NCBI GenBank assembly: GCA_949361645.1 | Contig: OX442421.1 | Span: forward strand, 1,638,501-1,702,500 | Direction: 5' to 3' | Length of the DNA: 64,000 nucleotides | Source of the DNA: Spongilla lacustris | Lineage: Eukaryota; Porifera; Demospongiae; Spongillida; Spongillidae | Shown: positions 22,817-35,339 of the stretch, piece after piece | How positions within the stretch are numbered: position 1 is the first letter of the stretch | Layout: each line of letters starts with the position of its first letter | Translations under genes and position numbers: made by a program | Notes under the pieces: model-generated | The model's database searches: none | What the model saw: only the letters and a program-made list of their open reading frames with translations | What the model was told of the DNA's origin: nothing

Positions 22817-23263
22817 TTAGTAATAATCAGGAGGTTGTCGTTGACGCTGAGGGTAGCGCCTCTGTGCTTGGTCCAACATTGATGGGGCCTCTTGTCCTTC
22901 TAAATCTATTGGGGGCAGGACTGCTGGTGGAACCTCCGGAACAATTTCTGGTTGTGGAGTGGAATCTGCTGGCACTGAAAAGTGTTCGATGCTTGCTGGT
23001 TCCCACTCAACCTCTCTTGACAGAGTGCTCTCCTCCCGTAATATACAGTGCCGTATTCTGTTAATGTGCACCACTCTAGACCTCAGTGACTTTTTGTGCA
23101 CAATTTTCAAAGTTACTGGAGAGTGAAATTTCTTAACAACCCATCCACCTTCCCACTTTGGATCCAATTTTCCCGCTGTTGGGTTTTGTAGCCAAACAGC
23201 ATCACCTAATGAACTGAACCCTGTAGAAGCATTAGATGCTGTTCTGTATGCATATAGCACCAT
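22817..23263 (-). pseudogene. Gypsy integrase C-terminal domain
   Basis: 148-codon frame with VLYAYRTASNASTGFS (end of the core), a deletion, then WLQNPTAGKLDPKWEGGW and SRVVHINRIRHC, and a Pro-rich tail ending RRYPQRQRQPPDYY. Last protein segment of the minus-strand element. Confidence 0.85.
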
Positions 23264-23856
23264 GGTAGATTTCCTTCCCAGTCTATGTCCTATTAAAACG
23301 TTCTACCATCCCATCACCTTGAGGGTGGTTTGCTGTTGTTCGGGACTTGAGGACTCCAAATACTGCACATAACCTTCGGATCATGGTGCTCTCAAAGTTT
23401 GCACCTTGGTCAGAGTGCAATATTTCAGGGATTCCAAAGCGTGAAAACAAGTCAATTATTATCCCAGCAATACACTCTGCAGTCTGGTTAAGGCATTGGT
23501 ATAGCTTCAGCCCACTTCGTGAAATAGTCTTGTATGACTAGGAGATAGCGATTCCCTCTGCTGGATAATGGCACTTGCAATACGTCAACAGCCAACATCT
23601 GCCAGGGGCGTCCAATTGGAATATTCGTCATTGGAACGGGCGTTGGTATTGGCTGCTTGGACCTTTGGCACACCGTACAGCTCCTGCAGTATAGCTCCGT
23701 GTCCTTGGCCATTCCAATCCAATATGCTGTACGCTTCAGCCTCTGAAGGGTCTTCTCTACACCTTGATGTCCCAAACTGATGATGTCATGGTTGGCCTTG
23801 AGGGCTGTAGGCTGTAATGATAAGGGAACAACTGGTACAATTTTCTCTTTCTCCAA
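23264..23856 (-). pseudogene. Gypsy integrase zinc finger and catalytic core, broken
   Basis: The frame at 23856-23488 carries LGHQGVEKTLQRLKRTAYW and CRSCTVCQRSK (HHCC finger), then MLAVDVLQVP (first Asp). After a frame change, 23460-23270 reads LHSDQGANFE (second Asp) and HPQGDGMVERFNRT (catalytic Glu), then a stop. All three catalytic residues survive, but the frame does not. Confidence 0.85.
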
Positions 23857-23910
23857 TGGTCCAGGTGTGTACTTGCGGCAAAGTACACCATCAACTACAC
23901 AAAGCTGACT

Positions 23911-24696
23911 TCAAATTTGAGAGAAGTTTCGAATGGAAGGCTGATTCCAGTGTCGTGGTTGATTGCTTAAGCCAGACGAAACAAGACGTCTTACTTCATT
24001 TAATGCTTCATCTTTACCCTGCTCTTGCGCAACATCTTCTAAAGTGAGTTCTGGTACAGTCACTGTTCCTGCACAGGTGCTAAGAATGGTTGGCACACGA
24101 GAAAGGGCATCAGCATTTGCATTGGAGGACCCTCGTCGATATTTGATTGTAAAATCAAATTCCTGCAATGCCAGTGCCCAACGACATAGCCTACCCTCCA
24201 TCTTTTGAGCAGACAGCCATTGCAGTGATTGATGGTCTGTATGCAAGACAAATGCTCGTCCAAGTAGATAGTGTCTGAATTGCTTCACTGCATATAGCAC
24301 TGCCAAACATTCTCTCTCAATGACACTGTATTGTCTCTCAGCTTGAGTCAGACTTCTGCTTGCATATGCCACTACATGCCCATCCTGTTCTAACACAGCT
24401 CCCAAACCAACAGCACTGGCATCTGTCTGCAACTCAAAGTCTCTTGTTAGTGAGGGATAACATAGTACTGGAACCTGAGACAAAAGATCTTTCAAACTCT
24501 GGAAAGCCTTTTGACATTCTTCAGTCCATAAGAATGTGGCAGTCTTTTCAGTCAGATGATGTAGGGGTGTAGCTATGTCTGCAAATTGTTGTATGTATCT
24601 GCGATAGTATGAAGCTAGACCAAGGAATTGTCGTACTTCAGTAACAGTCTTAGGAATCGACCAATCCTTGATACATTCCTGACTCTGAAAATACAT
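23911..24696 (-). pseudogene. Gypsy RT thumb/connection and RNase H
   Basis: 261-codon frame: IPKTVTEVRQFLGLASYYRR, then RNase H with LQTDASAVGLGAV (D), IERECLAVLYAV (E), LHTDHQSLQW (D) and NADALSRVP (D). It overlaps the RT frame by 46 bases in a different frame, so there is a frameshift near 24690. Confidence 0.9.
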
Positions 24697-25483
24697 GTCC
24701 CAGCTGCAGGTAGTGCACTTTGTCCAGTCCTAACTGGCACTTGGATCCCCTCAAAGTCAGTCCAGCATTGGCCAGTCGCTCAAACACCTGCTGTAAATGT
24801 TGTAGGTGGCATTTCATATTGGGTGAATGGACCAGCACATCATCAATATAACTGGTTGCAAATGGTAGTCCAAGTAATACCTTGTCCATCGAGCTGGGTC
24901 CACCTGTTACCCCAAATGGCATTCTGTAGAACTCATACAGACCCATGCCAGGACCAGGACAAAAAGCAGTCTTCATGCAGTCCTCATCCTTTACTGGCAT
25001 CTGCCAGTAGCCTGAGAGTCGGTCTTGGACTTCGTCTGGTAATGGCAGCGGGTAAGCATCTTTTACTGTCTGCTTATTCAGTTCCCTATAATCAATGCAG
25101 ATCCTGATCTCACCAGACTTCTTTGGTACATATACAGCTGGAGTGAGCCATGGGCTGCTGCTAACTCTTATGATATTGCGATCCAGCATTCCTGTTAGTT
25201 GACGCTCGACTTCAGTCCTGTAGTTAGCTGGTACTCTTCTGGGTGGAACTCGCACTGGTGGATGGTCAGCTGTGGGTATGGTGTGATAAGCTGCTGTTGT
25301 TGATCCAGGTACTGTAGAAAATAGTACCTCAAACCTTTTCACGGGGTGCCAGTGGAATATCATACTCCACCTCCTCTCCAAACTTAGGAACAGCAATTTC
25401 CTCCGCTTCATCACTTTCACCACCTGCAGTTGAACCGACATACATACAGCTTGGTGTTGCATTGTCATAGGGGACATTTGCAC
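24650..25483 (-). pseudogene. Gypsy reverse transcriptase lacking the first catalytic Asp
   Basis: The minus-strand frame has VPPRRVPANYRTEVERQL, GEIRICIDYRELNKQT, YPLPLPDEVQDRL, then directly SGYWQMPVKDED. The segment between RL and SGYW (normally about a dozen residues ending in the LDL box) is absent. MPFGVTGGPSSMD and the active-site SYIDDVLVHS follow. The in-frame deletion removes the first catalytic Asp, so the enzyme is dead. Confidence 0.9.
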
Positions 25484-25639
25484 TCATCCAAAGTAAATTC
25501 CCTGTTAATTATTTTTGGATTGATCGACAATGGTACAAATGGTTGAGGTGCAATGAGCTTATAATGTGCTCAACTAAACGCCATAATGGCATTTCTAATG
25601 GTTGCCTTAGCTGGTTGATAACTTCTTTTGCATTTCATT

Positions 25640-25895
25640 GGCTTTCCAACTTTTTCTTTCCTCCTTCCATGTTCACACACACAGCAAAAGTCTTCACCAT
25701 GTGACTCCCAAGTATCAAACTATAATTTGTACACCATACCATGTGCTGATGTATCTTTGTATTTTGTAACAACTTGATGACACAGGTAGAAAAATGATGC
25801 AGGGTGAGAATCATCAGGGCTGTCAGTTGCAATATTTATGCCAAAGACCATGCATCATTAAGTCAGAAGCATAAATCCTCACAAACCCTGCAGAG
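25640..25895 (-). pseudogene. RAG1/Transib-like N-terminal zinc-binding relic
   Basis: On the minus strand CRVCEDLC (25891-25868) is followed, after a frame change, by FGINIATDSPDDSHPASFF and YLCHQVV. Another break precedes DTWESHGEDFCCVCEHGGRK. The spacing C-x2-C, then GI-I-x-D-x-x-x-x-HP, then x-C, then W-x-x-H-x-x-x-C-x-x-C, then G(R)K resembles the zinc-binding region N-terminal to the RAG1-like transposase core of invertebrate RAG-like and Transib-type elements. The family is recognised from memory, and no DDE core is visible here. Confidence 0.45.
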
Positions 25896-26380
25896 CTTTA
25901 ACAAAAAATTGGAGTGTTCTTGCATGACCGTACCAATCGAGTCCTGAAATTCCCACATCGTATTTGCTAATGCATATCTCCGAGGAAAAAAAAGTCATTG
26001 TACCTTGTAAGGGGATTTTGGCTCGTTAACACGGAAAGAGTGTAGTATGTCGTAAAAGTCGAAGTTCAAGTAGTACGTTCTAACCGCGAGATTCATCAAG
26101 AGCTATATAGGTATAGGATTCTGGGTCTGAATGTATGGAATCTGTGCAATGCGAACACAGGTTCGTGTATTACATTCCCTTAAGAGTTTGGTTCTCCAAT
26201 AAAACTGCTATATACCGTAATTATCTATTTATAAACTAAGTTGCCAAAACAATATTAATACAGCTGGACCGACGGGGTAAGCACATGCGAGTTACAAGCG
26301 TGTTTTTTTATTCAATGTACTTGTGGGCGGTATGGTATATCCCTTTCTCTTGGTCTTTCTTGTATTCTGACTCTCATACA

Positions 26381-27148
26381 CAGTGGCGTAGGAACTGTAG
26401 CGGCCATGGCCGCTACACGTTTTCTGTGGATCTTTTTTTAATTTTTTATATAAACGATTCCCACGTATTAAACAGCTCAAGTTACGTGCGCTCTGGTCCC
26501 GGGTATATCTTATACATGTATATTCTTGTAAGAGTACAAGTATATAAATGTTTGCAATCGAACAGGGACTAGCTAGCTTTGGTTGACATTGAAAAGTTGC
26601 TATTGCGTTAGCAAATCGACGTGCTGGTATAGGCTCGGACCGCATTTTGCAGCTGCCATGTTAAATAGCGGCATTGTGCGAATTCTGTTCAGGCTCAGCT
26701 ACCGAAATTGCAGCTTACCTGCCGCTATAATCCTCATTAACTGCCAGCAGTTTTAATTTGTTACAACCATCTTATACAGACTCAGTTTAACTGAAATAGG
26801 GAATGAATTTATAAAAGGTTTTAATTCAATCGCAGAGCCGCGAAGCTAATTTTGGAACATTTCTGTCAGCTGATTAAAATATATAGTACTTTGATCACAT
26901 AATTGCATTCAAGTCTACAGTACAGTTTAGTTTATGAAATTTCGTATGGCATTTGAACATAAAATTTGCATGAATTGCAAAGCTTCTGGGGCCCCAGACC
27001 TCGATGGGGGACCTTACAGCGCTCCCCCATACCCCCTAGCTAGGCGGGAGGGGGCCATGCCCCCTCCCCCACCCACCCCCTCTATGCCCCTCTCATTTCC
27101 TTTACGTAATAAAGCCGCTACAGTTTAAAAGTCCTTCCTACGCCTCTG
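26381..27148. mobile_element. Non-autonomous DNA transposon (hAT-like MITE)
   Basis: Left end CAGTGGCGTAGGAACTGTAGCGGC and right end, as reverse complement, CAGAGGCGTAGGAA...AACTGTAGCGGC match over two blocks. CAGWGGCGTAG is a terminal motif often seen in hAT-type elements. GCGGCCATGGCCGC near the left end and GC-rich CCCCCT blocks at 27000-27085 fit this MITE type. ATACA flanks both ends (26376-26380, 27149-27153), shorter than the 8 bp expected for hAT. No transposase is encoded. Confidence 0.65.
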
Positions 27149-27178
27149 ATACACACTTCTCACTTACCATTTCCACAG

Positions 27179-27248
27179 ATGGAGCTTCCAGAAAAAAAAA
27201 GGAGACGATCAGCAAGAACAAATATACCTACTCCATGTGGCTGCCCTG
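27179..27248 (+). CDS. TET: TET dioxygenase exon (start of Cys-rich region)
   Basis: After a TTTCCACAG acceptor the frame reads MELPEKKRRRSARTN, then PTPCGCPG, ending at a GGTAAAT donor in phase 1. A basic stretch followed by C-x-C before the YTHLG block is the arrangement at the start of the TET Cys-rich domain. The next exon joins in frame. The acceptor lies only 30 bases right of the MITE end. The exon encoding anything N-terminal (for example a CXXC finger) was not seen. Confidence 0.75.
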
Positions 27249-27709
27249 GTAAATATTGTCAAAGCTACTTGGAATAAAATAGCCAGTATCTTAATGCTTT
27301 TGCCACATCCCCTCCAAATAAATGAATAACCATGATACAATATATCACTGTTGCCACCTTTATATACAATGTGGGTTAACCAGGTGCTGCCTCTGTTGTG
27401 CTTTGATCAGGCTTGCATTTGCATGCAGTAGTTGTTACAATGTGACAGCACAAGTGTTTACACCAACTATGTGTTTTGCCTATAGAACTTCCTCCTTGAT
27501 GATTGCTATCAAATTGTACTAGTGCATGAACATGTGTGTGCACATGTGGCTCAGACATGTCAAATTCTCATTGCTATCTGATCCGTTGCTGCTGAATGAG
27601 CCATTGTACTCTTTTCCATGCCTTCCGTAATTTGCAACTCACCACCACCCGTCTTTTAACTCACTGCCATTCACCACTCTTATCTACATCCCCTCCCCTC
27701 CCATTTTAG

Positions 27710-27788
27710 GTGGTGATGATGGTGTATTCTACACACACTTGGGAGCTGCAAGGACTCCAGAAGACCTCCGGGCACACCTGGAATCAAG
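27710..27788 (+). CDS. TET: TET dioxygenase exon (YTHLGA block)
   Basis: Flanked by CCATTTTAG and AG/GTAACT. The frame GDDGVFYTHLGAARTPEDLR then AHLESR matches the invariant YYTHLGA segment of TET proteins. The GGT codon is split across the preceding intron, confirming the join. It ends in phase 2, so a short exon (normally encoding a G-x-x-G...IRIE turn) must lie before 34293. That exon was not found in the 6.5-kb intron. Confidence 0.9.
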
Positions 27789-29737
27789 GTAACTACCTTC
27801 CTCACATCTTACAACACCTATTGCAGCCTCAGTCTTCCATAGGTTTAATGTCAAGGGAGATGAACTGAGAATGATTGAGGCAAGGAAGGGTGGGCAGTGG
27901 TGAATTAACATGCCACAACCCTTCACCAAAAGTATATAGCCTCATACCGTGTACAAACATAAATATTACACTTTGGGGGGGGGGAGGAGTCGCGGTTTCA
28001 TCATATCTCAAAACCAGCGGTTACCATTTCATACTTTTGAGGACCTTTCTTTGGTACCAGAACAGCTGCTGACATGCCACGCTACACTGTATCAACATAT
28101 CCAAAGAGACACTAAATCTCGTTACAATATGTATATACACAGCCAAAAGGGTTTTCTTGTCTAAAACCTATACTCAATGCTGAATCAGACTCTTTACCTA
28201 TGCCTCAGATAGGATGGAGTAAATGTACTAACAGACCTCATTATTATTCTGAAATATGGCTGTGTACAGTCTGAAATAATACGAGAACACATTTACATAT
28301 GTTTATCACATTCCCAGCCCTAAATGTTTGATTCACAATTTCAATCCCAAACAAAAACAATACAATACATGTTACAAACAATGCAAAACAAACAATGCAC
28401 ATATAAGCAGTACAGCATATTAGTCCAATAATGCTTGAAATGCAGCGTCTTTTCATTGGCTAGTTTCCGCTAAATCATCCTTCAAATCTGCTAACATTGT
28501 TACTGTTCGGAACAATGGGTATGCCAGAATTAACCTATTTGCAATCCATGGTACAAATTTTGGGGTAGAAATGCCAATTTACACATAACCTGAATGACAT
28601 ACTGAGTAACCATTATGAAGACTATAGGCAGAAGGTTTTCCCAGAGTAACTGAGTAGAAGCAAGTGCTGGCACCATGCACTGCTCTGGCGAAATGAATCC
28701 ATGTGATCTTCCTTCAAGAGGAGCTGATCTGTCTGAACTGACCGAGTCCACATCCTGGCTCACGATATCCCATCATATCTGTGAACCTGAGCAGTTGGAA
28801 GTATAGTCTGCTTGCAAGAACTGATGACTAGTAATCATCCTCCACAACTTGCTGGGCAATACATCCTGCTATGACGTAGTCATAAAGTGTGAAGACTTCA
28901 GCACACTCAAGCGCCTGCTCAATGGTGACAGCTCTTGTATTGAAGTTTATAGCACTCTTAGTCATAGGTTGATCAGGTGCTTACTTAAGTAACAATTTTA
29001 AGTAAGCAATCTTCAGCCCAAGACACCCAAAGCCCCCGGATAGCGTGTGATATTGAAATGGTGGTTTTTGTATCACAGGGGAGTCAAAGTTTCATTGCCC
29101 CTTAACTCTGCTTCAAAAAGAGCTTGCAATACGTGTACCCATGTGTGGATAAAAAGTTACACGCTTAGAACTAGAAAATGCGTTCATTTTATCCAGAATG
29201 GCAAAAAACTGCATCAGCAGAGAAAAAACAACTACCAGTATGCATCGAAGCCAAGAAAGCGAGTTATCTTTGTACCTCATTCACCCTTACAATTTGTAGT
29301 TATTCTAATTATACGTAGGGTATACCAAACATTGCATGAGATATGTAAAGTATCATTCTGGTTACAATGGCTGTGTAACTTTGTATGTGAGCAGTATTTT
29401 GGCTGCATTCCTGTGAAGATAGAGAACATGAACATACCATATATTAAGTTCTTCAGTTGATACTTTATAGGACCGTATAAAGGAGAGTGTGTGATAGGCC
29501 TCATACCGCCTTTAAAAAAAATGAAACATGTTTTTGCTCACGTAGTTGTTTTCATAAATGTCAAGGCCAGAACAAGAAGAGTGAAAACAAAATTCACTTA
29601 CAGTATGAGTGGCGATACTGTGGTTAGAATTTGAACTTCTGGAGATACTTTTCTCATCCATTTTAGTTTGCTTACTTAAATAAGCATCACGCGTAACAAG
29701 TTCGTAATGGTCAAGGTCCAGGATTAAAGGTGAAGAG

Positions 29738-30888
29738 GTGACAGCCACAATTAGCACAGCAGATATCACGAACTCAGAGCTGAACTGGATCAAGGTGTCA
29801 CCAGCATTTGTGCATCATGAAAAGTATACTTTACAGCATCAACAACTTGCTCTACATGTAATTTGTAATGAAGATAGTATGTGGAGATGCCACGGAAGGT
29901 TTCATATGCTGACCTACCCGAATAAAGCAAGCATCCTATTCTTCTGGATATGGCACACTACTTCACCTCACTGATGGAGAGTGACTGTCATGCCAGAGTG
30001 ATACATGGTAGAGTTGAAAACCATCACTGTTCTATGGTCAATGTTTAGTGTCGTGAACAAAAGACAATTTGTGCCAAGGTTGATGTACAATTGAAAGGTT
30101 TGCAAGCTAAGCCTATTGTTGGGCCATCTACACTTGTTGTGTGGTTATGGCCGTCCATTTGGAGTTAGTTCCAGACTTAACAACAGAAGCATTCGCCTGA
30201 TGCTTGAGACAATTTTGGCTCATAGTGGCATTCCCCACAAGATTGTTTCAGACAATAGCAAGACATTTAGATCTGCCAGTAAGATCTTGACATTTTTTTT
30301 GGACATGCCAAAGACTCAGCAATATTTCTAGGATCTCCATGGGTGTTCATTTAGGAGAAGGTGCCATGGTGGGGAGGTTTCTATGAACGGATGGTTCAAC
30401 TAGTGAAGAGATGTCTTGTTATGTCATTGGACGAGCCAAGTTATCTCAGGATGGATTTGTTCACAGAGATGACCTATCTGAACAGAATTCTGGAGCACTT
30501 CTGGAAGAGATGGAAGGCTGAGTACCTCACAGATTTGAGAGAGAGTCACCGCAACCCACAGATGAAGCTCACCAATGACACTGTTGCCTCACTAACCAAG
30601 GTCTTTAAAGTGTATGGGCCGAGTTGAAAAGTTGTTACATTGTGCTTACGAAGTTGTGAGGTCAGATGATATCCTATACTATGCAGCACACCTATCCACT
30701 GTAGACTGATGGTTTATCTGCCAGCATGCGACAGTCAGAACTTATTAACCAGTCACTTTTCAAGAACTGGAAGAAACAGATTGGGTTGAGCCTGTCAATC
30801 CCAATACTGTAGGTGCTCAGTCATATCGTCCCAGTAAAACAGCAGCCCAGGCTGCCAGATTCAGGCTACAGGAGCTATTGAATGATTG
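29738..30888 (+). pseudogene. BEL/Pao integrase relic in the TET intron
   Basis: Plus-strand blocks in order: VICNEDSMWRCHGR (typical Pao linker), ARVIHGRVE (finger), PHKIVSDNSKTF (second catalytic Asp), PWWGGFYERMVQLVKRCL (catalytic Glu, diagnostic for Pao), then LEHFWKRWKAEYLTDLRESH after a deletion, and finally AAQAARFRLQELL near 30870. The first Asp block is missing and the frame is broken several times. No LTR was identified. Confidence 0.8.
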
Positions 30889-33800
30889 AATACTATTATT
30901 AACACCTGTAGGCTCATTTTTTTGGACAAGCTATGTTAGTCAAGGGGAGAGTGTCCGATGTTTGACTGTTACGTAATTAATTGTAATGTGTAGGATGTGA
31001 TCATAGTTAGATTGTGAATGTGTTGGGCATCGAATCTGATAGAAGCACGTTTATTGAAATTTAATTGTTACAGCGAAGGACACGTTAATTTCAATGATGG
31101 AAGATCGTTCATGCTGATGCCTGGCTGTTGGCTTCCTTCACTGCCACGTTGAGTTTGACAGCATGGCGGCGAAACTCCGCCCCTTTCGGAGATCCCAGTG
31201 TTCGTTTCTCTTGTCACATGCAACTATACTGTGCAGGACCTTTAGGACCTTTTGGTATCCAAAATACACAGTAACCGTTTCTCTACCGGTTAGTTAATAT
31301 TAGCATATTGCACGACTATATATGTATTTTTACCCTCACTATGGTACGATTTCCTTAACTTCATAAACTCTCCGTCATGTGAGATGTGAACGTATGGTAG
31401 GGATGTCTATCTATGGCAGGGAAGTATTATTATGGATTATGGAAGGGGTGTATACCTATATGGAAGGGGTGTGTACCCATGGAAAGGTCTGTTGTAGTTG
31501 TGTGTACCTATGCAGTATATAGCGATGTGTACCTGTGGAAGGAAGGACCATGTGTACTTAAGGGATGATGTCTACCTATATACGTGTACCTGTATACTGC
31601 ATAGGTACATATCCCTTCCTAAGTTAACGGTTTAACCGCTGATGACAGGTTTATCCATCATGAATATTTAGATGCATAACTGTCAATGATGGATTTGACC
31701 ATCATGGCAACTTAGGGGGTAAAAATGACTAGTACTATAGTTTGAAGAATACCTGAATATGAAACGCGGAGATAATTAGAAATGATCTGTGTCGGTGTAA
31801 TAAATTTATATGGCGATACCAAGGGCCGAAACTGACTTGCTTACAAGCGATACAGGAGATGAGTAAGATGCATGGAATGCAGGCCGTTTAACTTAACGAG
31901 ATTCTTACAATTTCTGATACCGTTGCTTTCAATACATTTTGTTTTGTGAGTTATGTTCAGCTATTCGAGCTTGTCTGAATAAAGGCACTTTCAGCTAGAG
32001 GGAGAGCTTACAGATGTTTCACGTTTGATGAAGTTGTCGCTTATTTGGAAACACTTTTTCAGTGTCATTGGTCTGCAGTCGAATCATCAATTGCACTTAC
32101 AAGCAATAAACAAGTGTCTGTTCAATCAGCTATTATATTCGTTCCCTGCAATTGATCATAGTAACAATGTAGACTCTAAATAAAATCTAGCTTGCACCAT
32201 AGATATTAGAGTAATTACTCTAATATATATGCTTGCACTTACATGTACCATGCACGAGAGGTACCAAAACACATCAGTCCACGGACAGTTTAATCAAAAT
32301 AGTGCGCAAAAATATAACTTCTTTGTACATAATGCATAATGTTGGTCTATTTTAACTATATGTGTTCCACACAACTCTTTCTGAACATTTCAAAGCAAGA
32401 TTGGACTTTGTTGCGTGTGTCTAACTGACACACCTATCACTGAGCAATTTGTACTCACATGCTGAAGCCCCCTACAACAGCTATACGTTAATTCCATACA
32501 GGGAATAGCACAATGTTTTGCTTATAGAAATAAATGGTTGGAAGCATATTAAAGGTAAGATATATGTTCCAACGAGGCTGATATGATAAATGCGGTACCT
32601 ATGTAGAGTGTGCTTAGGGAATTGCATGAACATTAGACATTATTTAATTAAGACCAGTGGGAGTATGAAGAATGCCTAAGATCTTAATTTTTCGTCATAA
32701 ACAGCAGTGAAAGGAGGGAAAAAAGCATAAGTTACAAAAGGGTTAATCAAAATACAGTCAGTCCGCTGCCTACAATTGACAATTCAATGGATCACATGAC
32801 GCGTTTCATCTCCAGGTATTCTACAATCTATGCTAGTACACAGGTATGCGAAACTGGTATCAACAAAGTTTGAGCATCGCTCCATTCACTAAAATGCGTT
32901 TCTATAATGCCTAAAAGTTATAAAATTTGGTTGTGTCCAAGCATCATGTGAGGACAGCTAGTATGACGTATTGAGTGGTTTATTGATGTTTTGAAATGAC
33001 ACAAAGATGCCTCAGGTTCAGTACAACATGTTGTGAGTTATAAGTGTTCAGCTTTACTAATGAAAGAAATGGCAGGAGTTCAAAGTACGCTCCATCATGA
33101 ATAATGTTGGGACAATTGTATGTACTGTGTTCGTACATACGCTTGCACTGTTCAACCTGTTTTCACGCACAAATCGTATATAAAATACATGCCTTCATCC
33201 TCAAGTACTTGCCTACCAGTCCAGCAACGATACTAGATATCTGGTTATGAACACGTTACCAGTGTGCTACAAACAATCAACTCATAGAATAAAAATGTGT
33301 AGAAAAACTCATTACTGAAATTGAATTTTTAAAGTTGCACCAAGAAGACTCGTTCAGTTCAAAAGCTATTTGGTGCTAATGACCACTGTATCTAAAAATA
33401 GCCAAATATCAACAATTAGATTCTGTTGTTAAGTTTTGTATAAAGTTATCTGGTAAACTGTTAAGCTGTCAGACTAGGCCCAACCTTCTCTGATATATTT
33501 GTACCCACCAATTGTCTACAGTAGCTTGTTAGAAATGAGTTTAGTGTGTGTAACTTCATAGTAACTGATTTAAGTTATCAAACCAGTTAGGTTTGTGATT
33601 AGACCGTTTTTTGCCTAGTTGCTATAAATATAGGTTATGCTGTACCAGTGATCTCTCTCTCCACCAATGATATGTATACTTTGCTATCTGGGACTCAACT
33701 GGTTCGTATATGTGTGTGGCACCAGCTATAGACTGGATGCTACAAATGGTGACAACGGTGGGATCTTTGTTTGTCTATGCCTTTATTTCCACAGCAGTTA

Positions 33801-34292
33801 CCTCAGAGTCGTCTGCTTGAAGTGTTTACAAATATGGTATCCCAGGGGTAATTGGCTTAAGCATCAGCATTAGCTTGACATTCCCCCAATTTGAATACAA
33901 TGCAAATAAAACACTTAACATCAACGCCCACCATAGGTTCATTGATGATGTAATTGCAGCGTCACGTTGAAAACATACTGAAGCAATTTATGATTCTCCA
34001 TATACATGTTAGGTAATTAGATAAGATTACGTATGCTGCAACTCCAAACTGCTGCAAGAAAAATCTTAGATATGCAAGTCGTAAAGAAATCGCAGTATAC
34101 ATGTATTGGCTGAAAAGTGAGTTATTTTTACCAGGATTCATGTAACGTTCCTATGGGTAATCTTCTATCAAAAAGTGTATACATTATCTCTCTAGCATGC
34201 ATAGAAGTTGCTTTGTTCCTCAATAGGTTTCCTTGTTCTACTTATTTAATAACAATATTGTCAGCATGTCGTCTTCACCATTCCTTCAACAG
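30889..34292. other. Large TET intron remainder, nothing recognised
   Basis: AT-rich intronic sequence. It includes a stretch of imperfect GGAAGGGGTGTGTACCTATG-type repeats at about 31390-31620 and otherwise no recognisable coding or mobile sequence. The missing short TET exon may lie here. Confidence 0.5.
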
Positions 34293-34349
34293 CTGGAGTA
34301 TACAGGCCAAGAAGCAAAGACGGTTGGCGGTTGTCCTACAGCGGAATAC
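34293..34349 (+). CDS. TET: TET dioxygenase exon (YTG / GCP block)
   Basis: Follows CCTTCAACAG and ends at TAC/GTACGT. LEYTGQEAKTVGGCPTAEY aligns with the TET segment that reads YTG-x-EG...GCPIAKW. A 53-base intron follows, and both sides are in phase 0. The Cys of GCP is one of the conserved zinc ligands. Confidence 0.9.
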
Positions 34350-34402
34350 GTACGTTACATGAGCAGTTATTCCTTTTATCACCATTTCATGACCTTTTAC
34401 AG

Positions 34403-34608
34403 ATTGTTAGGCGCCTGAAGAAAGAAGTGTTTTTGGTCCTCTTCAGGCATCACTTGGGTCATACATGTAACACAAGCTACACAGTTGTATCAGTCGTGTT
34501 TTGGGACTGTGTGGAATCTGACACTCTGAAACGCGTATATGAGTTCCTGACTGATGTATTGCCTAAGTATGGCACACCGACACAGAGGCAATGCTCAAAT
34601 AAAGATAG
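34403..34608 (+). CDS. TET: TET dioxygenase exon (Cys-rich, GH-x-C block)
   Basis: After GACCTTTTACAG the frame reads IVRRLKKEVFLVLFRHHLGH, then TCNTSYTVVSVVFWD, ending KYGTPTQRQCSNKDR at AG/GTGAAG (phase 2). It matches the TET stretch with RR...LLCLVRER-GH-C...V-W-G...YG-x-x-x-x-RRC. The Cys and His positions expected to bind zinc are kept. The Tyr-Gly-Thr and Arg-x-Cys end is especially close to vertebrate TET3. Confidence 0.92.
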
Positions 34609-34905
34609 GTGAAGAGTAGAGCAATTGGAGTGGGAAGGAAAAGTTGGGAGGATGAAATAGAAATACTTCCTGTTGCATGTACATGTAGGTCAATGAACAA
34701 GGGAGGGGGGTGGCAAAAATGCAATGAAAGATTTGGCTCATGTTTATAAAGAATGTTGGCTACTGCATTGCATCACAGTGTGCTCACCCACACACAAATG
34801 GTGAGACTGCACTTAAAGCACCACTTGATAAACACATGCCTCATCCCCCAAGCCATTGTTACATCACATGCCTCATCCCCATGCCCTCTCCTTTTCTCCC
34901 CTCAG

Positions 34906-35050
34906 GAAGTCTTGCGAATGTCAAGGCAAGGACGTTGATACAACTGGAGCTTCCTACTCATTTGGGTGCAGCTGGAGTGTGTATTACAATGGTTGTAAAT
35001 TCGGCCGGAGTCCATTCCCTAGAAAGTTTAAACTGTCAGAACAATCAAAG
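34906..35050 (+). CDS. TET: TET dioxygenase exon (SFGCSWSMYYNGCKF block)
   Basis: Follows CTCCCCTCAG, resumes in phase (AG+G gives Arg) and ends [31 protein letters not shown] and [13 protein letters not shown] with PRKFKL are nearly identical in pattern to the most conserved TET signature. This block starts the catalytic core that oxidises 5-methylcytosine with Fe(II) and 2-oxoglutarate. It is strong evidence that this is a true TET gene and not another dioxygenase. Confidence 0.97.
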
Positions 35051-35339
35051 GTAAGGTCTTGGCATCTACGGTAGACTCCACAAAAAGTCACATTTCATTT
35101 TCGTGCTATGTTAGTGTGACGATAGTGCTACTATGCAGTCTTAATAAAGCACGGTCTAAAACCGAAGTCCTCCGATAGGTGTTAACGAGGTCCGTGTACT
35201 GCGCAAACTCCGTTTAGACAATATAAGTGTTTATTTCACATTTTTGTGAACAGATGACTCTCCGATGACTGAAAGGTCGAAATGTGAACCTTCAACCAAC
35301 TGTACCATCAGTTCATGAAATAGTAGTTGTAGTTTGAAT

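Noticed and set aside
26379..26385. CACAGTG heptamer at the MITE start, like a RAG recombination signal
   Set aside because: The opposite end lacks it, no nonamer is present, and the heptamer spans the flank/element boundary by chance.
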